Shown here one piece after another: positions 35,841 through 44,863 of a stretch of DNA of 64,000 nucleotides (its first letter is position 1; each line of letters starts with the position of its first letter). The stretch comes from Yersinia aldovae ATCC 35236. GTDB taxonomy: Bacteria; Pseudomonadota; Gammaproteobacteria; Enterobacterales; Enterobacteriaceae. The stretch spans positions 124,001 to 188,000 of the forward strand of contig NZ_ACCB01000001.1 in the NCBI RefSeq assembly GCF_000173735.1, given 5' to 3'. Under the pieces are notes generated by a model that did not search any database, was not told the DNA's origin, and worked only from the letters and a program-made list of their open reading frames with translations. The position numbers and the translations under genes were made by a program.

Positions 35841-36008
35841 ATGCTGGGAAGCTTATTGGTTGGCAGTGTGCTTCTCTGTTGTGCAATGGTCATGCTTAGG
35901 CTGTGTAACGTCGGAGTGTACGATGAACGCTTACACCATAATATGACGGCCGGGAAAGTACCGGCACCCTTTCAAAACCCTGGTGACCACTGGGGTTTTT
36001 GCTTATGA
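35841..36008 (+). CDS. Possible 55-residue membrane peptide ORF
   Basis: An ORF begins MLGSLLVGSVLLCCAMVMLR, a strong hydrophobic segment, and ends in a polar half closing with DHWGFCL. The last codons lie inside a terminator-like hairpin. No strong ribosome binding site precedes the ATG (GATAAG only). Coding status is uncertain, because the same DNA folds as a structured leader. I include it as a hypothesis only. Confidence 0.25.
   Translation: MLGSLLVGSVLLCCAMVMLRLCNVGVYDERLHHNMTAGKVPAPFQNPGDHWGFCL
35903..36000 (+). ncRNA. Candidate structured RNA with intrinsic terminator
   Basis: Three consecutive hairpins are visible: GTGTAA (35903-35908) with TTACAC (35931-35936), GCCGG (35949-35953) with CCGGC (35961-35965), and AAAACCC with GGGTTTT ending in a T-run at 35996-36000. 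This order resembles a small RNA or a leader attenuator 150 bases before the lpxA-like gene. It does not match a riboswitch class that I know. No promoter is evident with confidence. Confidence 0.4.
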
Positions 36009-36152
36009 GCAGCTAAACCGATATAGCAAATCAATTTTTCCCTTTTTTATCAGTAAATGCCTGCTAAAACAGCGAATAGATTAATTCTGAGTCGGCAATG
36101 ACGCTACCCGCAAAGCAGTTGAGTGAGCCATACATCTGGGGAATTAAATAGC

Positions 36153-36932
36153 GTGATTGATAACACCGCGGTTATCGCTGCTTCTGCAATCATTGAGGAG
36201 GGGGCGGTCATTGGTGCGAATGTACAGATTGGGCACTTTTGCTTCGTTGGTTCTCAAGTCATTATTGGTGCCGGAACAGTACTGAAATCCCATATTGTGA
36301 TTAATGGTATTACCGAGCTGGGGCAAGACAACCATATTGGGCAATTCTCCTCTATTGGTGAGGTAAATCAGGATCTTAAATATAACGGTGAGCCTACCCG
36401 CGTTATTATTGGTAACCGGAATGTGATTGAGCAAAATGTCACTATTCATCGTGGTACGATTCAGGGCAGTAGCCTGACCGCTATGGGTGATGATAATTAC
36501 CTGATGAGCCATGTGCATATTGGCCATGATTGTATTATCGGTAGCCATTGCTCACTGGCATCGAATGTGGGTTTGGCCGGTCATGTGGAACTGGATGATT
36601 TTGTTCTTATTTACGCAGCAAGTGCCATCCATCAGTTTTGTATCATCGGTGCTTATGCACAAATTAATCTCAGTACCTGTGTGGTACAGGATGTACCGCC
36701 CTATGTTATTGCGCAGGGGAATAGGGCAAAACCGGTGGGTGTCAGAAGCCAGGGGATGAGTGCCGACGGGAATGAACACCATGCGATTGAACGTGCTTAC
36801 CAGCTTATCTATCACAGCGGCAAACCGGTGGCTGATGTTAAAGATGAGATTGACGTAATGGCCAGAGAGTGGCAAAGACTGCGAGTTTACAACGCCTTTT
36901 TCTCGCGTTCAGCTCGTGGAATTATTCGTTAA
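36153..36932 (+). CDS. LpxA-like acyltransferase (left-handed beta-helix), second-copy paralogue
   Basis: A 259-residue hexapeptide-repeat acyltransferase resembling UDP-GlcNAc O-acyltransferase LpxA (262). The GTG start with GGGGAA nine bases upstream makes residue numbers agree with E. coli LpxA. His122, His125 (catalytic), His144 and His160 and the VNQDLKY/GEPT segment are kept. Position 173, the Gly acting as acyl-chain ruler in E. coli, is Leu (INLST), and the Arg204-Arg205 pair is Ala-Asp in a shortened C-terminal segment. The gene stands alone, not in the lpxD-fabZ-lpxA-lpxB cluster, so it is a paralogue and may use a different acyl chain or sugar substrate. A structured leader lies upstream. 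Confidence 0.88.
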   Translation: MIDNTAVIAASAIIEEGAVIGANVQIGHFCFVGSQVIIGAGTVLKSHIVINGITELGQDNHIGQFSSIGEVNQDLKYNGEPTRVIIGNRNVIEQNVTIHRGTIQGSSLTAMGDDNYLMSHVHIGHDCIIGSHCSLASNVGLAGHVELDDFVLIYAASAIHQFCIIGAYAQINLSTCVVQDVPPYVIAQGNRAKPVGVRSQGMSADGNEHHAIERAYQLIYHSGKPVADVKDEIDVMAREWQRLRVYNAFFSRSARGIIR

Positions 36933-36958
36933 TCAATTATGGATTGATTAACGAATAA
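36922..36958. repeat. 16-bp perfect palindrome over the stop of the lpxA-like gene
   Basis: The arms 36922-36937 and 36943-36958 (TTATTCGTTAATCAAT and its complement) are perfectly paired with a TATGG loop. The left arm contains the TAA stop. The composition is AT-rich, unlike a standard terminator. Confidence 0.6.
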
Positions 36959-36960
36959 AT

Positions 36961-36985
36961 AAAAATGGCACCATAGCGGTGCCAT
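36961..36985 (-). terminator. Rho-independent terminator of dsbB
   Basis: On the minus strand ATGGCACC and GGTGCCAT form an 8-bp stem with a 5-base loop, followed by five T (A at 36961-36965). It ends dsbB transcription before the convergent lpxA-like gene. Confidence 0.88.
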
Positions 36986-37010
36986 TAATAGATAAAGATA
37001 CGTATGGAAA

Positions 37011-37541
37011 TTATCGACCAAACAGATCACGTCTTTTCGGTTTAACAAATTGGCTGATCAGAACCAGAACGCCGATTAACAGGTAGGCGGTAAAAATACC
37101 CACCAACCACTGCGGCATCTCCAGTGACAGGAATTCCCATTGTTTTACCGAGCAATCACCGCTGGCGAGAAATACCGCCGGGAACCATTTGTCCAACGGT
37201 AGCCACGAGGGGAAGTTGACAAAGAAATCACAGGTGGTAAAAGGCGATGGATGCAGTTGCAGCATCGTATGCACCCAAGCCAACTGAACCCCTCTCCAGG
37301 CACTGTAGATCCAGACGGCAATAGCCAGATAACGCAGCGGTGATTTAGGGGCTATTGCACCCAGCAATGATGCGCCGAGAATACCGAATAATGCGGCACG
37401 TTCATAAATACACATTACGCAAGGCTGTAGTAGCATAACGTGTTGAAAATAGAGCGCGACTAATTCTAGTGCAAGTGCAGTCAGGGCCATTAATAGCCAA
37501 GCACCGCGCCCTTTAGAGCAGCGGTTAAGGAATTGCAACAT
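37011..37541 (-). CDS. dsbB: DsbB, disulfide bond formation protein B
   Basis: DsbB reoxidises DsbA and passes electrons to quinones in the inner membrane. The 176-residue length equals that of E. coli after placing the start at [17 protein letters not shown]. Upstream residues in the long frame are not conserved. The first pair Cys41-Cys44 is in [16 protein letters not shown]. The second pair is in [11 protein letters not shown] near residue 104 and [10 protein letters not shown] near residue 130. Four helices are apparent. It ends in KRRDLFGR as in E. coli, and nhaB lies upstream. Confidence 0.97.
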   Translation of the reverse strand: MLQFLNRCSKGRGAWLLMALTALALELVALYFQHVMLLQPCVMCIYERAALFGILGASLLGAIAPKSPLRYLAIAVWIYSAWRGVQLAWVHTMLQLHPSPFTTCDFFVNFPSWLPLDKWFPAVFLASGDCSVKQWEFLSLEMPQWLVGIFTAYLLIGVLVLISQFVKPKRRDLFGR

Positions 37542-37813
37542 ATCTTTATTTTCCATGCAGTAAGCAATTGTACCGGCAGTGTAAACCAATTCATCTTTGC
37601 TGCCAGCCACCCAACTGCAAAATTAGGTAAAAATCAGCGATTTCTCGCGCGTGACAGGGTATCACGAATATCAATTTAACTTTTCGTAAGATATTGGTTT
37701 GTTCTGCCAGCGCGTAAACGCCTCTCGGCAAGCCATTGAACGTTGCCGAGAGAAAGTGTAGGGCTGACAGCAGCTATAATGCAAGGTTCAGTGTGTGGTG
37801 ACAACCCCTGCGG

Positions 37814-39361
37814 CTATTTTGGCAAGCTTATCCAGCCACTCTGCGTCATCCACTCCGTTGCCGGCACCAATAAAAACTCCACCCCCAGCAGCCCGACTAC
37901 CGTCATCACAATAGTATAAGGCAGAGCCATATAAACCATGCGGCCATAAGACAGCCGGATTAGTGGTGCCAATGCGGAAGTCAGCAGGAACAAGAAAGCC
38001 GCCTGACCATTCGGCGTTGCAACTGAGGGCAGGTTGGTTCCGGTATTAATTGCGACCGCTAATAACTCAAACTGCCCAAGTGAGATAATGCCCTGTTCAA
38101 ATGCGGTGCGGGCCTCATTGATATAAACGGTACCGACAAAAACATTGTCGGATACGGAGGAGAGCAGGCCATTAAACAGATAAAACAGCGATAACTGCGC
38201 CGATGGCGAAGATTGCAACACGAATTGGATGATTGGCGTGAACAGGCTTTGTTCGATTATAACGGCGACCACGGCAAAAAATACGGTCAATAAGGCCGCG
38301 AACGGCAACGCTTCCTGAAACGCTTTACCCAGTGAGTGCTCATTCGTGATACCACACAATGAAGTGGCCAGAATAATCACCGATAGCCCTACCAACCCTA
38401 CCTCGGCCAGATGTAACGCCAGCGCCAACACCAACCAGACGCCAATTAGCGCCTGGATGACCAACTTCATTTTTTCTTGTTTGGTGCGTTTCGCGCCGGC
38501 TTGCTTGTCATAATCAGTCAACACCTGGCGCACCCGGCCCGGCAATTGAGCGCCGTAACCAAACAGCTTGAAACGCTCGACAAACAGACAAACTAGCAGG
38601 CCGCAACACAGAACCGGTAAGGTCACCGGTAGCATACGCACAAAGAATTCACCAAAATGCCAGCCGGCACTTTTGGCGATAATCAAGTTCTGCGGCTCGC
38701 CGACCATGGTCATCACCCCGCCCAAGGCTGTTCCCACACCTGCGTGCATCATCAGACTGCGCAGAAATGCCCGAAACTGCTCCAGTGTTTTGTGGTTCTC
38801 CTGGCTCTCAATACCACTGTCATCAGTAATGTCTTTATCGCTATGATTTGACGTAACATGATGATAAATAGTGTAGAAACCAACAGATATGCTGATAACG
38901 ACTGCAATTACAGTTAATGCATCAAGGAATGCAGAGAGAAAAGCAGAAGCGACGCAAAAGGCTAACGAAAGGATGGTTTTAGAACGGATACTCAGCAACA
39001 GTTTGGTAAAGACAAACAACAACAGTTGCTTCATAAAGTAGATGCCTGCCACCATAAATATCAGCAGTAAGAGAACGTCCAAATTAGCAGCTATCTCTTC
39101 TGTGACCTGATGTGGGCTGGTCATGCCGATAGCAATGGCCTGAATAGCGAGTAACCCTCCTGGTTGTAATGGGTAACATTTCAGCGCCATCGCCAGGGTG
39201 AAAATAAATTCGATTACCAGCATCCAGCCAGCAAGGAAGGGGCTGACAAAGAAGAACACCAGTGGGTTAATGATGAGAAACCCTATTATTGCCAGTTTGT
39301 ACCAATCGGGTGAGTTACCCAGAAAATTTCTAAGAATAGCTTGTCTGTTTGTCATATCCAT
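37814..39361 (-). CDS. nhaB: NhaB, Na+/H+ antiporter
   Basis: NhaB exchanges sodium for protons across the inner membrane. It has 515 residues (E. coli 513) with about a dozen hydrophobic segments. Conserved blocks include [22 protein letters not shown] at the N-terminus, [17 protein letters not shown] near residue 60, [23 protein letters not shown] near residue 210 and [24 protein letters not shown] near residue 455. It is divergent from fadR, the conserved arrangement in enterobacteria. Confidence 0.97.
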   Translation of the reverse strand: MDMTNRQAILRNFLGNSPDWYKLAIIGFLIINPLVFFFVSPFLAGWMLVIEFIFTLAMALKCYPLQPGGLLAIQAIAIGMTSPHQVTEEIAANLDVLLLLIFMVAGIYFMKQLLLFVFTKLLLSIRSKTILSLAFCVASAFLSAFLDALTVIAVVISISVGFYTIYHHVTSNHSDKDITDDSGIESQENHKTLEQFRAFLRSLMMHAGVGTALGGVMTMVGEPQNLIIAKSAGWHFGEFFVRMLPVTLPVLCCGLLVCLFVERFKLFGYGAQLPGRVRQVLTDYDKQAGAKRTKQEKMKLVIQALIGVWLVLALALHLAEVGLVGLSVIILATSLCGITNEHSLGKAFQEALPFAALLTVFFAVVAVIIEQSLFTPIIQFVLQSSPSAQLSLFYLFNGLLSSVSDNVFVGTVYINEARTAFEQGIISLGQFELLAVAINTGTNLPSVATPNGQAAFLFLLTSALAPLIRLSYGRMVYMALPYTIVMTVVGLLGVEFLLVPATEWMTQSGWISLPK

Positions 39362-39604
39362 CGTCAGTTACAATCCCCTGAATAAATTATTGTGATGCAT
39401 TACCGCTAAAAGTTATATTTTCCGTTACGTCATTGCTGTAAAAACAGTTCGTATAAACTGCCTGTCATAACAACTGCACAATTTTCGCAACTTTATGACC
39501 GCTTTCACCATTTGTTCGGCAGAGTTGCTATATCCGGTTACAGTGGTCTGGTATGATGAGCGCACTAAATTGCTGAAATGTATCGCTACGGAACGTCAAA
39601 AAAT

Positions 39605-40324
39605 ATGGTTATAAAGGCGCAAAGTCCTGCCGGTTTCGCGGAAGAGTATATTATTGAAAGTATTTGGAATAATCGCTTCCCTCCAGGCACTATTTTGCCC
39701 GCGGAGCGTGAACTTTCAGAGCTAATTGGTGTTACCCGCACAACATTGCGTGAAGTGCTGCAACGGCTAGCCCGCGATGGCTGGCTCACTATTCAGCACG
39801 GTAAGCCGACGAAAGTAAACAATTTTTGGGAAACTTCTGGTCTCAGTATCTTGGAAACTCTGGCGCGCTTGGATCATGATAGCGTGCCACAATTGATAGA
39901 TAACTTACTGGCTGTACGAACAAATATTGCGACTATTTTTGTTCGCACGGCAATCCGTAATCATCCGGAGAAGGCTCAGGAAATTCTGGCTGAGGCTAAA
40001 ACCGTCGATGACAGCGCAGAAGCGTTTACTGCGTTGGATTATGGTATTTTCCGTGGTTTAGCTTTTGCTTCAGGCAATCCGATTTATGGCTTAATCCTGA
40101 ATGGTTTAAAAGGGTTATATACTCGCGTCGGGCGTTACTACTTCTCTAATCCAGAAGCGCGCCAGTTGGCATTGACGTTCTATAGCAAGCTGTCGCAGTT
40201 GTGTGATGATAAAGCCTACGATCAGGTACCGGATAGCCTGCGTGCATACGGTAAAGAGAGTGGTGCTATTTGGCACAGTATGCAGGGCACTATGCCCAGT
40301 GATTTGGCGGAAGCCCGTCGCTAG
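39605..40324 (+). CDS. fadR: FadR, fatty acid metabolism regulator
   Basis: FadR is the GntR-family regulator that represses beta-oxidation genes and activates fabA and fabB; long-chain acyl-CoA releases it from DNA. The 239-residue length equals that of E. coli once the start is set at [21 protein letters not shown]. The winged helix-turn-helix is in [30 protein letters not shown] near residues 34-64. The acyl-CoA-binding C-terminal domain covers about 75-235. A likely target site lies upstream of fadD in this window. Confidence 0.97.
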   Translation: MVIKAQSPAGFAEEYIIESIWNNRFPPGTILPAERELSELIGVTRTTLREVLQRLARDGWLTIQHGKPTKVNNFWETSGLSILETLARLDHDSVPQLIDNLLAVRTNIATIFVRTAIRNHPEKAQEILAEAKTVDDSAEAFTALDYGIFRGLAFASGNPIYGLILNGLKGLYTRVGRYYFSNPEARQLALTFYSKLSQLCDDKAYDQVPDSLRAYGKESGAIWHSMQGTMPSDLAEARR

Positions 40325-40345
40325 CCGCGTATCGTGATGCAAAGC

Positions 40346-40369
40346 AAAGGGGCACTGAGTGCCCCTTTT
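40346..40369. terminator. Bidirectional terminator between fadR and ycgB
   Basis: AAAGGGGCAC and GTGCCCCTTT form a perfect 10-bp stem with a TGA loop, with A and T flanks for both directions. The genes are convergent. Confidence 0.92.
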
Positions 40370-40388
40370 CGTGGCTGTCGGTGGCTAT

Positions 40389-41924
40389 CTAGCACTTATT
40401 CGCTTTGGGTGGCACACTATCGAGCAATTCGATGCTGCCATCATCATTCAACTGTTCCATATGAATATCAAATCCCCATAGGCGGTGAATATGTTTCATC
40501 ACATGCTGACGGCTTTTATCTAATGGTGCCCGATCATGGGGAATGTAACGCAAGGTTAGAGATCGGTCGCCGCGTAAATCCACATTCCAGACCTGAATAT
40601 TTGGCTCATGATTGCTTAGATTATATTGCGCTGACAATTCATTACGGATAGCACGATAACCCTCCTCATTATGAATGGCTGAAATCTCCAGATAGTTATT
40701 CTTATCATCATCAAGCACAGTGAATAGACGAAAATCACGCATTACTTTAGGTGATAGGAACTGGCTAATAAAGCTTTCATCTTTAAAATCGCGCATCGCA
40801 AAATGTAGCGTATCCAACCAATCTTTACCGGCGATATCCGGGAACCAGTAGTAGTCTTCTTCCGTCGGCGATTGACAGATACGTTTAATGTCCTGGAACA
40901 TGGCAAACCCAAGTGCGTAGGGGTTTATTCCGTTGTAATAAGGGCTGTTATACGGCGGCTGATACACCACATTGGTATGGCTGTGCAAGAACTCCATCAT
41001 AAAACGGTCAGTCACCCGGCCTTCATCGTACAGGTGATTAAGAATGGTGTAATGCCAAAATGTCGCCCAGCCTTCATTCATCACTTGTGTTTGTTTTTGC
41101 GGATAAAAATACTGGCTGACCTTGCGCACAATGCGTAATACTTCTCGCTGCCATGATTCCAGTAGCGGTGCATTCTTCTCCATAAAGTAGAGCAGGTTCT
41201 CTTGTGGCTCACTGGGGTAGCGGTGTGCCTGCGCCAGCACTTCGCCCTTATCTTTGCGGGGTAAGGTTTTCCATAACGAGTTGACCTGACTTTGCAGATA
41301 CTCCTCACGACTTTTCTGACGAGCGGTTTCCTCGACCAACGAAATTTTTTGCGGCCTTTTATAGCGGTCAACACCGTAGTTCATGAGTGCATGGCATGAG
41401 TCGAGTAACCGCTCAACTTCCTCTACGCCATAGCGCTCCTCGCATTCACTGATGTAATGGCGGGCAAACAATAGATAATCCACGATGGAGCTGGCATCAG
41501 TCCATGCGCGGAATAAGTAGTTGTTTTTAAAGAATGAGTTATGGCCATAGCAGGCATGAGCCATCACCAGTGCTTGCATAGTGATGGTGTTTTCTTCCAT
41601 CAAATAGGCGATGCAGGGATTGGAGTTAATCACAATTTCGTAGGCTAACCCCTGCTGGCCATGTTTGTACTTTTGTTCGGTTTCAATGAATTTTTTGCCA
41701 AACGACCAATGGGTATAGTTAATGGGCATACCAATACTTGAGTAAGCATCCATCATTTGTTCTGAGGTTATTACCTCAATCTGGTGGGGATAGGTATCGA
41801 GCCGGTAATGTTTTGCCACCCGGTCTATCTGATCCAAATAGACCTGCAACAATTCAAATGTCCAGTCCGGGCCGTCAGTCAGGCGCTTATCTTGCGCAGT
41901 TTGTTTCGGTGTTGAAGTTGTCAT
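40389..41924 (-). CDS. ycgB: YcgB, SpoVR-family protein
   Basis: A 511-residue SpoVR-family protein (E. coli YcgB 510). Conserved stretches are GPDWTFELLQVYLDQIDRVAKHYRLDTYPHQIEVI near the N-terminus, VMNEGWATFWHYTILNHLYDEG near residue 278 and PYALGFAMFQDIKRIC near residue 332. In several proteobacteria ycgB homologues are expressed with yeaG and yeaH, which also lie in this window 9 kb away, and are linked to general stress and stationary phase. The biochemical activity is unknown. Confidence 0.95.
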   Translation of the reverse strand: MTTSTPKQTAQDKRLTDGPDWTFELLQVYLDQIDRVAKHYRLDTYPHQIEVITSEQMMDAYSSIGMPINYTHWSFGKKFIETEQKYKHGQQGLAYEIVINSNPCIAYLMEENTITMQALVMAHACYGHNSFFKNNYLFRAWTDASSIVDYLLFARHYISECEERYGVEEVERLLDSCHALMNYGVDRYKRPQKISLVEETARQKSREEYLQSQVNSLWKTLPRKDKGEVLAQAHRYPSEPQENLLYFMEKNAPLLESWQREVLRIVRKVSQYFYPQKQTQVMNEGWATFWHYTILNHLYDEGRVTDRFMMEFLHSHTNVVYQPPYNSPYYNGINPYALGFAMFQDIKRICQSPTEEDYYWFPDIAGKDWLDTLHFAMRDFKDESFISQFLSPKVMRDFRLFTVLDDDKNNYLEISAIHNEEGYRAIRNELSAQYNLSNHEPNIQVWNVDLRGDRSLTLRYIPHDRAPLDKSRQHVMKHIHRLWGFDIHMEQLNDDGSIELLDSVPPKANKC

Positions 41925-42278
41925 TAGCGCATCCTCACGGTTTATAACCCTGCAAAATACCAGTCACTTCAATAATCCTAGCTCAATATGAACAAACTGA
42001 GGCATGGCAAGACCTTATGTCAATATAGATTATTTTTTAGCGTGAGAAGGGATATTCTCAAAAATGATTTTATCGGGATAATGTCCTGATTATTTGTCTA
42101 TTTTACAGAATATAAATCTAATAAAATAGCGTTTGGCGATATGCGTATTATCCATGCTATTAATATGGCTAATAGCATCATTTTATTGTCTTTATCCCTC
42201 TTGTAGGGTGAAAAATAGGGATTTATCGTTATTTTTCTAAAACCATTGAATGGAGAAGTTATCGCAAGGTAAATTAAT
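41925..42278. other. AT-rich regulatory region between ycgB and dadA
   Basis: No gene is visible. The region is AT-rich with many A and T tracts, as expected for an Lrp-bound dadA promoter, but no individual Lrp site can be named by eye. The divergent ycgB promoter must lie at the left end. Confidence 0.5.
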
Positions 42279-42294
42279 TGTGAATAATCTCACA
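42279..42294. promoter_or_regulatory. CRP site upstream of dadA
   Basis: TGTGAATAATCTCACA is a perfect TGTGA-N6-TCACA core, 95 bases before the dadA start. dadAX is known in E. coli to be controlled by cAMP-CRP and Lrp. Confidence 0.82.
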
Positions 42295-42389
42295 GTCTGT
42301 AATTAATCTGTTGGCTAGTTTTTTCCACTGGGTTAACTTTCTGTCAACAGAATATTATGCTTTGTGTCTGATGTTGAGGTGAGGATGAT

Positions 42390-43694
42390 ATGCGCGTTGT
42401 CATTTTAGGAAGTGGCGTGGTCGGGGTAGCCAGCGCCTGGTATTTAGCGAAAGACGGTCATGATGTTACCGTGATTGACCGTCAAGCGGGGCCGGCACAG
42501 GAAACCAGTGCCGCCAATGCGGGCCAGATTTCACCGGGATATGCCGCACCCTGGGCCGCGCCAGGGGTGCCTCTTAAGGCAATCAAATGGATGTTCCAAC
42601 GCCATGCACCTCTGGCAATCCATCTGGATGGCAGCAGTTTCCAATTACGCTGGATGTGGCAGATGTTGAGAAACTGCGATACCTCTCACTATATGACCAA
42701 TAAAAGTCGCATGGTGCGTCTGGCCGAATATAGCCGTGATTGCCTAAAAGACCTGCGGGAAGATACCGGTATCCAGTATGAAGGGCGTCAGGGCGGCACA
42801 TTACAACTGTTTCGCACCGAACAACAATTTGATAATGCGGCGAAAGATATCGCGGTGCTGGATGATGCAGGTGTGCCGTATTCGCTGTTGACCGCAGAGC
42901 AACTGGCAACCGTTGAGCCTGCACTGGCTCAGGTTTCGCATAAACTGACCGGTGGTTTACGTTTGCCAAATGATGAAACCGGTGACTGCAAGTTATTTAC
43001 CGAACGGTTGGCAAAAATGGCAGAACAGGCTGGGGTGAAGTTCATTTTTAATTGCGCCGTGGATCAGTTGCTGGTGGACCGCGATCAGATTGCTGGCGTG
43101 CTATGTGGTGATGACATTATCAAGGCTGACGCCTATGTGGTGGCTTTTGGCGCTTATTCTACCTCGCTCCTGGCCGGATTAGTGTCGATTCCGGTCTATC
43201 CGCTGAAGGGCTATTCTCTGACCATACCCATTACAAATCCTGATTATGCGCCGGTATCCACGGTGCTGGATGAAACTTACAAGATTGCTATTACTCGTTT
43301 TGATGATCGTATCCGCGTTGGGGGAATGGCTGAAATCGTCGGTTTTAATACCCAACTGGCATCCGCGCGACGAGAAACACTGGAAATGGTGGTCGGTGAT
43401 TTATATCCCCACGGTGGCAATATCAGCGAGGCGACATTCTGGACCGGTTTACGCCCAATGACGCCGGATGGCACGCCTATTGTGGGCAGAACTTCGCTTA
43501 AGAATCTCTATTTAAATACCGGTCATGGCACATTGGGCTGGACGATGGCATGTGGGTCGGGCCAATTATTGGCTGACATTATGTATGGCCGCCGGCCGGC
43601 TATTTTAGCTGATGACCTCTCCGTCGCCCGGTATAGCGCGGGTTTTCGGCCACTGAATCTCGCGCCTTTACACGATATTCATCCGGTTCGTTAA
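42390..43694 (+). CDS. dadA: D-amino acid dehydrogenase small subunit
   Basis: DadA is an FAD-dependent membrane-associated enzyme that oxidises D-alanine to pyruvate and ammonia, feeding electrons to the respiratory chain. It has 434 residues. The FAD-binding GxGxxG is in [29 protein letters not shown] at the N-terminus, followed by [39 protein letters not shown] near residue 350 and [20 protein letters not shown] near residue 376 are conserved. AGGTGAGGATG precedes the start. dadX follows after 85 bases. Confidence 0.97.
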   Translation: MRVVILGSGVVGVASAWYLAKDGHDVTVIDRQAGPAQETSAANAGQISPGYAAPWAAPGVPLKAIKWMFQRHAPLAIHLDGSSFQLRWMWQMLRNCDTSHYMTNKSRMVRLAEYSRDCLKDLREDTGIQYEGRQGGTLQLFRTEQQFDNAAKDIAVLDDAGVPYSLLTAEQLATVEPALAQVSHKLTGGLRLPNDETGDCKLFTERLAKMAEQAGVKFIFNCAVDQLLVDRDQIAGVLCGDDIIKADAYVVAFGAYSTSLLAGLVSIPVYPLKGYSLTIPITNPDYAPVSTVLDETYKIAITRFDDRIRVGGMAEIVGFNTQLASARRETLEMVVGDLYPHGGNISEATFWTGLRPMTPDGTPIVGRTSLKNLYLNTGHGTLGWTMACGSGQLLADIMYGRRPAILADDLSVARYSAGFRPLNLAPLHDIHPVR

Positions 43695-43779
43695 TGAGAT
43701 TCAACTGATAATGACTGCCGACCCGATATTTCACACCGTTGGCAGTGAATAACTGAAGACTGTTTTGGAAGGAACGCCC

Positions 43780-44856
43780 ATGCCTCGCCCCATTGCCGCT
43801 AAGCTGAATTTATCTGCTCTGAATCATAATCTGAATATTGTTCGTCAACATGTTGGTACAAGCAAAATCTGGTCGGTTGTGAAAGCCAATGCTTATGGCC
43901 ACGGTTTGGCACGAGTTTGGCCGGGGTTGGCCGCCACGGATGGGTTTGCGTTGCTGGATCTCAATGAGGCGGTGCTGCTGCGTGAGCAGGGCTGGCAGGG
44001 GCCGATTTTGCTGCTCGAAGGTTTTTTCCAACCACCGGATTTGGCCCTGGTCGATCATTACCGGCTGACCACCACAGTGCATAGTGATTGGCAGCTTGAG
44101 GCGATTCGTGCAGCCCGCCTGGATGCGCCGCTCAATATTTATTTGAAACTTAATAGCGGTATGAATCGTCTCGGTTTCCCGTCTGAGCAAGCTGAGGCGG
44201 TGTGGCAATGGGCCAATAGCCTGAGCAATGTGGCTGAGGTGACACTCATGAGCCATTTTGCCAATGCAGATAATCATATTGGTGCGGGTGAGCAATTCGC
44301 ACGGATTCAACACGTCAGCGAACATATTTCGGCGGCGCGCTGCTTTGCTAATTCGGCGGCAATACTGCGCCACCCTGAAACCCATTATGACTGGGTGCGT
44401 CCGGGGATCATTCTGTATGGTGCGTCTCCCAGCGGCGACATTGCCGATATCGCCGCTTTAGGTTTGCGCCCGGTGATGAGTTTGCACAGTGAAATTATCG
44501 CCTTACAAACGCTGTCAGTCGGGCACAGCGTGGGCTATGGCAGCCACTATTGCGCAAGCGAACCGCATCGTATCGGTGTGGTTGCTTGCGGCTATGCCGA
44601 TGGTTACCCTCGGCTGGCTCCAGGTGGAACACCAATAAGGGTCGATGGCGTATTAACGCATACTGTCGGAGCCGTTTCGATGGATATGCTAACGGTGGAT
44701 TTGACGCCATGCCCGCAGGCGGGTGTCGGCAGTAAGGTGGAGGTCTGGGGGGAGCATCTGCCTATCGATAATGTCGCCGCAGCGGCAGGTACGGTAGGTT
44801 ATGAGTTGATGTGTGCGCTGGCAGGCCGCGTGCCAGTGACCGTCCAGCGCAGCTAG
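43780..44856 (+). CDS. dadX: Catabolic alanine racemase
   Basis: DadX converts L-alanine to D-alanine so that DadA can degrade it. It has 358 residues (E. coli 356). The start is [17 protein letters not shown] behind GGAAGGA; a longer frame adds five residues. The PLP lysine is in [11 protein letters not shown] near residue 34, and the second catalytic tyrosine is in [13 protein letters not shown] near residue 253. [18 protein letters not shown] contains the conserved Met-Asp region near residue 300. It forms the dad operon with dadA. Confidence 0.97.
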   Translation: MPRPIAAKLNLSALNHNLNIVRQHVGTSKIWSVVKANAYGHGLARVWPGLAATDGFALLDLNEAVLLREQGWQGPILLLEGFFQPPDLALVDHYRLTTTVHSDWQLEAIRAARLDAPLNIYLKLNSGMNRLGFPSEQAEAVWQWANSLSNVAEVTLMSHFANADNHIGAGEQFARIQHVSEHISAARCFANSAAILRHPETHYDWVRPGIILYGASPSGDIADIAALGLRPVMSLHSEIIALQTLSVGHSVGYGSHYCASEPHRIGVVACGYADGYPRLAPGGTPIRVDGVLTHTVGAVSMDMLTVDLTPCPQAGVGSKVEVWGEHLPIDNVAAAAGTVGYELMCALAGRVPVTVQRS

Positions 44857-44863
44857 ATTAGTG

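Noticed and set aside
35903-36000. yybP-ykoY, cyclic-di-GMP or moco riboswitch upstream of the lpxA-like gene
   Set aside because: None of the conserved loop sequences of these classes is present.
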